Origin: Halocafeteria seosinensis
Taxonomy: Eukaryota; Sar; Bigyra; Bicosoecida
DNA length: 64,000 nucleotides
NCBI GenBank assembly: GCA_001687465.1
Contig: LVLI01000146.1
Coordinates: 62,001 to 126,000 of the forward strand
Direction: 5' to 3'
Position numbers and translations under genes: made by a program
Part shown: positions 56,324 through 64,000 of the stretch, in pieces
Layout of the letters: the number at the start of each line of letters is the position of its first letter
Numbering within the stretch: position 1 is the stretch's first letter
The notes under the pieces: model-generated
Databases searched by the model: none
Told to the model about the DNA's origin: nothing
What the model saw: only the letters and a program-made list of their open reading frames with translations

Positions 56324-56603
56324 TTCTCTATACTGCAACACTGTAGGACCACATAAAATCGAAGAGGAAAGCCCCCAGACAACCTCCTAAATACTGCGAC
56401 TCTGGGCCAAGATGAAGCCTGTAACACGACAATCTTTTCATCGACTGTCCGAGCTTCACAAACTCTGACGTGTCCAGGGGTTTCGCACCGAAATTTCGGC
56501 CCAAAAACCCGGCGGCCGGGCTTCAACGTTGTAAGTGACACCGTCGCGAACTTCAAATACACAGCGTGGAAGGCGTACAACACCATCAAATAAGTGAATT
56601 GTC

Positions 56604-56945
56604 CTATGCATAGTATCTGATCATAGTGCCTATACGATTGAGAACTGCTTGGAAGGTAGTCTGGTACTCCAGCGGTGGATACATCCCAACAAAATACCCA
56701 GAAACAGAGCCCAGGGAATCTGGTGTCACTCTGTATGGTGTTTTCGACCCTGTATAGATAGCGAAAGAGGAGGTATATTTGAACATTTTGGGGACAATGT
56801 ATTTCCTTTGAAGGTAAGTTAACGTGTGCAATAATTTCCTGTCCATTGACGTCCGAGATCCCTCAATAATGAACCATTTGGGAGTGAGACGGGCGTTAGC
56901 CATTCTCACCTTTCTCACTCCCGCAACCGGAATTTTACCCTCCAT
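56604..56945 (-). CDS. Hypothetical small protein
   Basis: Single frame of 113 residues from an ATG at 56945 (MEGKIPVAGVRKVRM). The composition is protein-like, with aromatic residues near the end (GSVSGYFVGMYPPLEYQTTF, VLNRIGTMIRYYA). I do not recognise a family. The opposite strand also has a frame here (56824-57021), with less coding character. Two overlapping GTGAGA sites near the start could be donors, so exon structure is uncertain. Confidence 0.4.
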   Translation of the reverse strand: MEGKIPVAGVRKVRMANARLTPKWFIIEGSRTSMDRKLLHTLTYLQRKYIVPKMFKYTSSFAIYTGSKTPYRVTPDSLGSVSGYFVGMYPPLEYQTTFQAVLNRIGTMIRYYA

Positions 56946-57607
56946 GCAAGGAAATGGTGCGCGATACCTAGGCAACTGTTCAGAGCAGGAGGACAGCTGG
57001 TTAGAGACGTATATTGTTTAATTCGGAGAATTGAAGATTAGAAGCGAACCTCGTCCTCGTTCAGGCGAGTGACGAGTCTCCGAGGGAGATTGACTCACCT
57101 CTTCAAGCCGGGGTGTGTTCTTGGTGTTCTCCATAGTGGTACTCCATAGTGGTACGGTATCAGATTACTGGTAATATGAGCGTATTGGTGCGATAGTTTT
57201 GCATACCGTGACAATATCGCATGGTATTCTCCGCTCTGTACTTCGCCGAGGCTTTGTGAACATGGGGGCAATGAGGGTGAGGTGAGCCCGTGAGCCAATA
57301 CAGCTCATGAGCTTAGGAGAGGGGTGATGAGGCAGTTAAGATTGCTGAAGAGTAGTGAATAGTAGGGTGAAAAGTTGTTTCACCGGAAAGATATAGTGTG
57401 GTGGTCTTTTAGAATTTGTTCATCAAGGTGCTCATCTGACACCTGCCTGCATGTTCGATGTGTTGTCCTCTTTTGATTCGCAGCTTCGCGAGGATAACGT
57501 CGTGTGTTACCGTGGGAAATTAATCACCTGACTGATATTCACGAGACCTGCTTGACAATCTTAGGTGGCCAAAACATCTGAATTCAGCAGCTTCACTGTG
57601 ACAAATT
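56946..57607. other. Intergenic region with a short tandem repeat
   Basis: This 662-bp gap lies upstream of the SIN1-like gene and upstream of the small minus-strand frame. It contains a 13-bp tandem repeat at 57129-57154. No gene or RNA was recognised. Confidence 0.4.
57129..57154. repeat. Perfect 13-bp tandem duplication
   Basis: The unit CTCCATAGTGGTA occurs twice head to tail, starting at 57129 and 57142. It is noncoding. Confidence 0.9.
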
Positions 57608-58472
57608 ATGTCTAGCCTTACGTTTGAAAAAGAGAGTGTCAGCGAGCAGCAAACACCACAGGCTTCCTTGCTCTCATCTTCTCTAACTGGGTTAGGAAGT
57701 CAAAGGTTGGTAGAATCCATAGAGTCGTCCATATACCGTCTCAAGATATGTCGTTTTGGTTCTTGTTCTATGAATTTCAGGGCGACTTCTCCACAAGCTA
57801 CCCATGGGTCGTACTCCACCTATCCGGCAACCAATGCTCAGGTGAATCACTCGAGAATTGAGACGAAGCCTACCTTTGATGGATATACGGTAAGTTCTAT
57901 TTGTCTAATGCCGATAATTGATGAGATACTATTTACCTAGTGGTTGGCATGTGTTTTCGCTTCCAGGCCCAACAAGTAGTGAAATGTTGTCTGAGAATGG
58001 CCTCTAAAGAGGGGTTGCGTGAAATATCCCAAAATGTACGTATATTCGAATGTCTATAATGGAAATTTGGGTACTTAGTTATGACGTGGTACTTCATATA
58101 TTCCTTGCAGACGGATGATTACGAAGTTCGAGTTGGAAACGATGATGGTTCTGTAGACACTGACTTTCCAGGTGAGTAGACGCATATGACGTGCTGTGCA
58201 ATGTTTATGTAATGCATCTAGAATGTTTTCTCGTGGTTCGAGTAACTGCAGAACTCGATCTAAATGTACCTATTACATCTGTCGGGGTTACCCAGTTCGT
58301 ATTATGCCGAACTGGAACAGAGCAGCCGGTATTAAGGATCGCTTTACCCGAAAAGCAGATTAGGCATCATGCCTGCGAGTCCGATAGCGACTTAAGTGTG
58401 ACATGCTATTCATGCGACTCAAATCGCAACTACGCATTCAGCGTTAAATTAAGTAGCACAAATATGGAATAA
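57608..58472 (+). CDS. SIN1/AVO1-like CRIM-domain protein (TORC2 component candidate)
   Basis: Four exons: 57608-57889, 57967-58035, 58111-58171 and 58252-58472. They give 210 residues. The CRIM domain of SIN1 (Avo1 in yeast) recruits AGC-kinase substrates to TORC2. The pattern here is AQQVVKCCLRMASKEGLRE, then DDYEVRVGNDDGSVDTDFPE, then LDLNVPITSVGVTQFVLC. This matches the CRIM sequence of a helix, YELR..DDDG..DEDFPAL and PI..FG...F.L. The protein stops about 50 residues after CRIM, so the Ras-binding and PH domains of larger SIN1 proteins are missing. A 75-bp stretch inside exon 1 (57688-57762) could be an optional in-frame intron with a weak GTTGGT donor. Confidence 0.7.
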
Positions 58473-58910
58473 TGATAAGGATCCAAGTTTTTTTTTCTTG
58501 GCAATGAGGCGCAAGGGTTTAGAAGTAACGATGATCTGAAAATCCTCTGAATTTGTAGTGAACTATATTGACCGAAGAATATAGAACTTAAATTATGTTA
58601 TATGGAAGAAATCTTTTGGCTTCTATCTTTATTCCACTCTAACTTCATCTTTACAGATAGGGAGTTATCGTCCCGCATCAACTTGAATTCTCTGCTTCCA
58701 GTCTAGATAGGTTCAAATTCTTCAATTCCACCAAGAGATGCTAGGAAGACAAGAAGGGTGATAATTCTTTTCATAGGTATACAAATAAGTATTGAAACTC
58801 TAATAATATGAAAATTACATAAATACTGGTAATAGTTAGTTAAAATGTCATGCACACACAGCAAGAACAAAAAGGAATTCTAGGTTCTTGAGCCGACGCT
58901 TGCAACCACC
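58473..58910. other. A/T-rich intergenic, nothing recognised
   Basis: This 438-bp spacer lies between the SIN1-like and shugoshin-like genes on the same strand and is more A/T-rich than its surroundings. No frame, RNA gene or repeat was recognised. Confidence 0.45.
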
Positions 58911-60179
58911 ATGAACACCCCTTCTACGCGCCAAGATCGTCAAGCTTGGTGTAGCGGTGCTCGAAAATTGTGGCAATCCCCTACACCTCCAACTTACAGT
59001 GGAAATACCTCAGCCTCGTACTCATCTTCCTCAGCCACGGGAACGAAAAGAATTCAAAATCCCTCCGCCTCCAAATTCGAGGAACTAAAGAGGCAAAATA
59101 AGGTGCTAGCCTCGTTCAATGTGCGTCTTTTGACCTTTCATTGAGTATAGAAGATGATTGGGATTATATCCGTGTGATCATGTGGTACGTTGCAGAGCCA
59201 GCTACAGAAAACAGCGTATTTGACTAAAAAGAAGAATGTGGACCTCTACGCGGAGACAGTGAGACTAAAAGAGCTATTAGTAAGCATTTCAGAGTAAATT
59301 TGCTGTTTCAGAGGCCGTCTATCAACGGATCCCCTAATCGTAATGGAATTTGCAGATTGCTGCAAAACAGGAACTTGATACAGGAGCGAACCAGCTATAT
59401 CAGCTTCAAGCACCCAGCAGGAATCCCAGTGTTGTGGATCATGAGTACTTTCGTACTGGAATAAGTAAACCTGAATTGCCAGAAGAGAAACTTCCCATTG
59501 TCGACGAAGCAGCTGATGGTCGAGAAGATGATGAGGAAAGCGTCGCTTCTCAAGGAGGGTCCAGAAGATGTAGTTCTCGGGGACAGCGCAAACGTGCTGG
59601 CAAACAAGAAAGAGCCAATCCGCCTACAAAGAAACACGATAAAGGTAGCGACAAAAGAAACACTAACAGAAGAAATAAACCAAAATCAAAGGAAACAAGT
59701 GAGTGTCGCCATGGACCAAGCTGCCTCCAGTCCTTCTTTGCAAACTCACTGTCTTTACAGAGAAGTCCCAGAACGACTCTCCAGGTATCAGGCCGAAAAG
59801 GAGGTCAAAGAGACTATCGCAACAGGAAACAGTAGACACGGGGACTGCAGCTGCTTCCCATACAGAGACAGGTGGTGATACTACCGCTGGCACTCTTACG
59901 GAAGGAACATTGGTACAATCCGCGAAACCGATCGTAGACACTGAGAATCTTGCTCCAGAAGACGACAAGGATCACACTCCACCATCGTACAGGAAGTTGT
60001 CTTCCTCAACTCATCGCAAGGGAGCTGTACTGGAGGAGAACTCGCAAGAGAACTGGCCTTCTCTTGAAACACATCAGTCCAAAGATTCGAAGTACCTGCA
60101 CACGCTGCGCCCTGCCAGACGAGAGTTCGGAGGCTTTGGCAGTTCATCCCGATCGGGAAGTGGGGTTGACTGGTGCTGA
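58911..60179 (+). CDS. Coiled-coil basic protein, shugoshin-like
   Basis: Four exons: 58911-59120, 59196-59279, 59356-59698 and 59761-60179. They give 351 residues. The N-terminus has a Ser/Thr-rich stretch and then a coiled coil split over three exons: KFEELKRQNKVLASFN, SQLQKTAYLTKKKNVDLYAE, TVRLKELL and IAAKQELD. This resembles the N-terminal coiled coil of shugoshin (K.KN..LA..NS.L...), which binds PP2A-B' and protects centromeric cohesin. A long Lys/Arg/Glu-rich disordered region follows, with a basic patch (GIRPKRRSKRLSQQ) where shugoshins carry the SGO C motif. The match is by pattern only, because shugoshins diverge strongly. Another nuclear coiled-coil protein is possible. Confidence 0.6.
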
Positions 60180-60529
60180 CGCAGTCTAAGAGGAACAAAA
60201 CGTTGAAAAATAATGGTAGAAAAGCCATTTAGCATTGGTTTCGCTTAAGCATCCCCACTGCATCGGCACTGCAGGAGGTCGGGTTGAAGTTATGGAACAC
60301 CACCGTAGCATTTTACGTTGCTATAAGGTCTTTACACAGGATAAAGACACTACATATGGATACTCCGAGGGTTTGTTAGTTTACTGTTAGTTTTTAGACA
60401 AGCAACGAATACTGAACACCATCTGAACGCTCTACGCTGCCTGTGAGAGAGCTCCACTTGGAAAACACAGTGCCCATCCCTTTTACTTATTTTGGTAGGT
60501 GCCTCTCCTGGTGTCTTTCGTGCAGGATC
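60180..60529. other. Intergenic, probable promoter of the acyl-CoA synthetase gene
   Basis: This 350-bp spacer lies between two genes on the same strand. No frame, RNA gene or repeat was recognised. Confidence 0.4.
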
Positions 60530-62520
60530 ATGAGAGTCCTGCAGATCCAGCGGCTCTCAGCGTGCCCATGGAGGTAAGCTCTTGCATTTAGCCTTTTAAC
60601 AAAAGAACATACGTCATTCTCGGCGAAACTTAAACGTGTATTGCGGATGCAGTGTTAACCGGAGATGGGCGTATACGAGATCGCTTCTACCTGGATTGAA
60701 TCCATTTCGCTGTACATCCTATGAGAATGGAAATTTGCTCGCCGGCGCTTGTAACACTCGCCAACAATCGACTTCCTCGAATGCGTTGTCAAGATATGAC
60801 AACTTCGCAGCTAAAGTCTTGGAGAACGGATTGCAGCATCACCAAAATAAGGAAGCACTCATACAACCCGGCGGTGACGCTCTGACGTATGAGGATCTCT
60901 TAGAAAATGTAGCAAAATTGACCAACATGCTCAAGAAAATTGGTGTCAAGAAAGGCGAGCGGGTGCTGGTACTGGCTGAGAAAGAACTCCTCGTAATTCA
61001 AATCTATCTCGCAACACTGTCCCTAGGAGCGATTTTTCTTCCATTGAACCCTGGCTACACGAGGAATGAACTGAGTTATTTTCTTAAAGACGCAACTCCA
61101 GTCATTTCGATCTGTTCCTCCCGAGACCTAAAATCTCTAGGATCACTTTGTCAGGAAGAAGGTATCGGCAGAGCCGTCGATTTAGACACATTGAAGAGCA
61201 AAATGGAAGACTTCCCGTCGAACTTGTCCTTGGAAAATGTCGATGATACCGATATTGCATCTATCTGTTATACAAGCGGGACTACAGGGAAGCCTAAAGG
61301 AGCCATGGTAAGTGCTTTTCCTTGCAACACCTTGGCACACGTACACGGACTGAAGTGTGCTTAGCAATGACCTCAGATAACGCACCAAAATCTTTCTGCA
61401 AATGCGCAAGACTTAGTCACCGTCTGGGGATTCACCGCGTCAGATGTCTTAATACATCCGCTTCCTATATATCATGTTCACGGATTGTTTGTTGCTACGA
61501 ACACTGCTTTGTACAGTAGCAGCACAATGTTGTTCTTACCGAAATTCGACTCAGCGGAAGTCATCAATTTACTCCCAAATGCTACATGTATGATGGGAGT
61601 TCCAACGCACTATACCCGACTGTTGAGCGAAGATAGACTAAACGAGAGTCTATGTAAGAATATGAGACTCTTCATATCGGGGTCAGCTCCGATGCATATT
61701 GATACCCATTCGGCTTTCCAGAAAAGGACGGGACACAAGATCCTGGAGAGATATGGTTTGTCCTTCAAGAATTAGGAACAGTCAACGTTTCACACTTCTG
61801 AGCGAATTTTCATTGATTTGCCATTGCAGGCATGACTGAGGCTCAGATTATAACATCTAACCCACTGGAGAGAGAAAGGAAAGTTGGAAGCGTTGGCCAC
61901 CCATTGCCCAGTACAGAGATTCGCATAGCCGACTCCGATGGAAATCCGGTGGAAACAGGAACTATAGGCATGGTTGAGATCAGAGGGAAAAATCTATTCC
62001 AAGGGTATTGGAATAAGCCCGAAAAAACAGCTGAAGAATTCCGCTCTGATGGATTTTTCATCTCGGGAGATCTCGCCTATCAAGACGAGGAAGGTTACTT
62101 ATTCATTGTCGGGAGGGAGAAGGATCTTGTCATTTCCGGAGGTTTCAATGTCTACCCGAAAGAGATTGAGAGCGAAATTGATGACATATCAGAAGTCCTG
62201 GAATCTGCTGTTATTGGAGTACCTCATCCAGAGTGGGGTGAAGCCGTTGTAGCTGTCGTGGTTCCTCATGAGGGTTGCAAAATTGCTGAGGAAGAAGTAA
62301 GTTGTCAGTGGAACGTAGCTCTTTCTGTGATAAAGTTCCCCGGCGTGTTTGTCCGTGTTTACCTTCCGCACAGGTCATTGAGAAGCTTCGGAAGAACTTG
62401 GCTGGTTACAAGGTTCCGAAAAAGTTTGCTTTTGTAAGCGAATTGCCTCGAAACGCCATGGGTAAAGTACAGAAAAACGAGTTGCGGGAGACCTATCGCA
62501 GTATTTTCGACGAGTCATAG
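60530..62520 (+). CDS. Malonyl-CoA synthetase (MatB/ACSF3/AAE13 type acyl-CoA synthetase)
   Basis: Five exons: 60530-60573, 60653-61307, 61377-61755, 61830-62296 and 62374-62520. They give 563 residues. The enzyme activates malonate, and often methylmalonate, to its CoA ester. Landmarks are the AMP-binding P-loop (YTSGTTGKPKGAM), THQNLSANAQDLVTVWGFT, LIHPLPIYHVHGLFVATN, MGVPTHYTRLL, MRLFISGSAPMHIDTHSAF, LERYGMTEAQ, GFFISGDLAYQDEEGYLFIV, GREKDLVISGGFNVYPKEIE and the C-terminal LPRNAMGKVQKNELRETY. The last block and HVHGLFVATN fit the malonate-specific subfamily. The lysine in GKVQK is the adenylation lysine. A short first exon supplies the ATG and an Arg/Ser-rich N-terminus (MRVLQIQRLSACPW) that looks like a mitochondrial or plastid presequence. 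ACSF3 is mitochondrial. Confidence 0.93.
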
Positions 62521-62576
62521 CACAATCCACATAGATAAATAGCACCCTCGTTCCACTTTCGGTAGTTCCAATTCAT

Positions 62577-63124
62577 CTAGCTGCGTTTCTTCTTCTTGGA
62601 TTGTCCCTTCATGTAAGACACCATATGCCTCGCTAAGAAAGCCGGGTGGACTGCTTGATCCAGATAGCTGAGGTCATAGCTTCCTCGTCGCCGCAGGTGG
62701 TTGTTGAATGAGGATTCTCGGTAGGACCTTTGTGTATAGGGATCCTTATTATCGATGGCATCGACATTGATCCTCATCTGCGTTGATAAAAAGGGTCTGG
62801 GGTGCAAATAAGGTACGATTCCACAGGTGACTTTGAACGTACGGGTTCCGCCAAGTACCATGCCGGAATCAAGATAATTCCAATGTATATCAGGACGATA
62901 ACTCCCAAGCATTGTAGCACATGCGGCTGCGTATACCAGGAACACAGTTTCGTAAAAAAATTCACGCACGGAGAAGTACGCGAATTTGATGCGCCAAGCA
63001 TCCGGCTTACATCGGTAACGGTGACCTGAAGTGCGTGGATGAGAGGCTCAATGTGGAAGTTGCATTGGGCGATGGCGTAACCAAGACCACACCCGACGCC
63101 CAGTGTAATAATTTTGTCAAACAT
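62577..63124 (-). CDS. Small membrane protein, unknown family
   Basis: Two exons, 63124-62843 and 62777-62577, give 160 residues. There is one hydrophobic segment near the N-terminus (IITLGVGCGLGYAI) and a strong membrane span at about residues 70-92 (CLGVIVLIYIGIILIPAWYL). The C-terminal half is basic and ends GQSKKKKRS, possibly a retention or sorting signal. The intron (65 bp, GTACGT donor, CGCAG acceptor) joins AEP to MRINVDAIDNKDPY. I do not recognise the family. It is tail to tail with the acyl-CoA synthetase gene (56 bp between stops). Confidence 0.6.
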
Positions 63125-64000
63125 GAATCCATCAACCGAGATAATAAAAAAAGATTAACTCTCCTATTTGTCAACACGGACGCATCAATACCAACTACTG
63201 GTCACTCAGTTGGCAACTAGCCAACAAGAGCAAACAATTCAGTCTCAGAATTGAATTCTAGTCTCAGAATTGAATTCTTGGCGAAGATGCGATTTTATAC
63301 TTGTCAAGTGATGAACAGCGCAATAAAACATGCGGTCACATCGTATTTTCTAACTGCAGTCACTACAAGGGTAGAGTGGAAGAAGAAGTGGAACTGTGGA
63401 AGTATAGTTGCATTAAGTACTCCGTTGGTCTTACTACTGACGTTAGTGCGAATTCTAATCTGTTATGTCCAAGATAGGATGTCTGAAGATTTTCCATCAC
63501 AGTCGAAAAGAAGAGGAAGAAACTCCTTGTTACATTATTATAGGAGCATGTCAACTGGTTTCCCTAGAGCAAGGCTCGGTTCGCAGAAATACTCTTCATG
63601 CCGTGGAACACAAGCGATGTTCGCATTACATTACCGTTCCTTTCCATGTCAAAATGCATGAAGAGCCCTCATATTGAGAAGCCGTAGTTCATCCTGAAAC
63701 GTATCACTTCGATGGCCAAGCAGCCAAGAATAAGCTGGGGCGCCTATGGACTAACTGGAAAACATTAGGGTCTCCAATTCTTCATAACACTACATTACAT
63801 CCTCCGATCCACGTAAGCTATTACCATCTCCCTGTTCTTCCAGCTGCAATCGCCCTGGAAGAGGATGGTTGTGGCCAGGTGCAAGGGATGACGATAAAGT
63901 TGCGGATGAAGACGCTGAGGAGCGCAATTTCCACTCGTGGGCTTGAAGGGCTTCTTTGGGGATTTGATGCTGATGTCGCGGGTGCTTCCCCGGAGAACCT
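63125..64000. other. Right edge: possible 5' part of a plus-strand gene, unresolved
   Basis: A plus-strand frame runs from an ATG at 63465 (MSKIGCLKIFHHSRKEEEE) to a TGA at 63675-63677. The same frame is open again from 63678 to the window edge (VVHPETYHFDGQAAKNKLGR, then LWTNWKTLGSPI). A second frame near 63850-63955 also looks coding (LWPGARDDDKVADEDAEE), preceded by a GTAAGC at about 63818 and CTTCCAG at about 63842. Either an intron I could not place removes the stop, or these are exons of a gene continuing past the edge. No family is recognised. Confidence 0.3.
63241..63278. repeat. Perfect 19-bp tandem duplication
   Basis: The unit AGTCTCAGAATTGAATTCT occurs twice head to tail (63241-63259 and 63260-63278), in the probable promoter of the small membrane protein gene. 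It is noncoding. Confidence 0.92.

Noticed and set aside
56824-57021. Plus-strand frame MCNNFLSIDV... with a signal-peptide-like stretch
   Set aside because: It overlaps the minus-strand frame 56604-56945, which has better protein-like composition; neither is strong.
1-64000. CRISPR arrays, bacterial operons, prophage or insertion sequences
   Set aside because: The repeats found are short tandem duplications without array structure. The gene content, spliceosomal introns and protein families are nuclear eukaryotic. No transposase or integrase was recognised.
1-64000. tRNA, rRNA or snRNA genes in the larger gaps
   Set aside because: I looked for A/B-box-like and cloverleaf patterns in the intergenic stretches and saw none that convinced me; a covariance-model scan would be decisive.

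Overview
This 64-kb window is nuclear DNA from a eukaryote with a compact genome. About 22 protein-coding genes can be assigned to a family or domain architecture, and several others are anonymous. They lie on both strands, often tail to tail with as few as 4 bp between stop codons. Most are interrupted by short introns of about 61-87 bp with GTAAGT, GTACGT or GTATGT donors and YAG acceptors. Exon joins below were read by eye from conserved protein frames, consensus sites and phase arithmetic; none is backed by transcript data. Base composition is near even. Homologues of TMEM138 (ciliary transition zone) and WDR47 (needed for motile cilia in animals), together with an AP2-like DNA-binding protein, suggest a flagellated protist, possibly an alga or heterokont. 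The exact lineage cannot be fixed from the window.

Layout, left to right. 0-5 kb: 3' part of a topoisomerase II gene, an EF-hand membrane protein, a PTPMT1-like phosphatase and a small multi-pass membrane protein. 5.8-12.3 kb: TAF7, an S28 serine carboxypeptidase, an unresolved coding-like patch, and the tRNA-splicing endonuclease catalytic subunit SEN2. 12.6-20.3 kb: one gene for a protein of about 2,550 residues with a PPC-like beta domain. 21-28.6 kb: an AP2-like protein, a PA-domain membrane protein, and a 1,402-residue FHA protein with seven internal phospho-site-like repeats and six C-terminal SAP motifs. 29.8-44 kb: TMEM138, an organellar RAP protein, a DUF985 cupin, a WDR47-like WD40 protein, an ariadne-type RBR ubiquitin ligase, the CAF1/POP2 deadenylase and SERINC. 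44-53 kb: a secreted PKD protein of bacterial flavour, an anonymous protein, CTP synthase and a zinc-free MsrB. 53-64 kb: COG2, a CRIM-domain SIN1-like protein, a shugoshin-like coiled-coil protein, a malonyl-CoA synthetase (MatB/ACSF3 type) and a small membrane protein.

The genes do not form one pathway; this is ordinary eukaryotic mixing of housekeeping functions (transcription, tRNA and mRNA processing, Golgi tethering, nucleotide and acyl-CoA metabolism, chromosome biology). The least ordinary items are the FHA/repeat/SAP protein, the giant PPC-like protein, the PKD protein with a domain familiar from bacterial surface proteins, the RBR ligase whose RING1 has lost zinc ligands, and the C-terminally extended SEN2.
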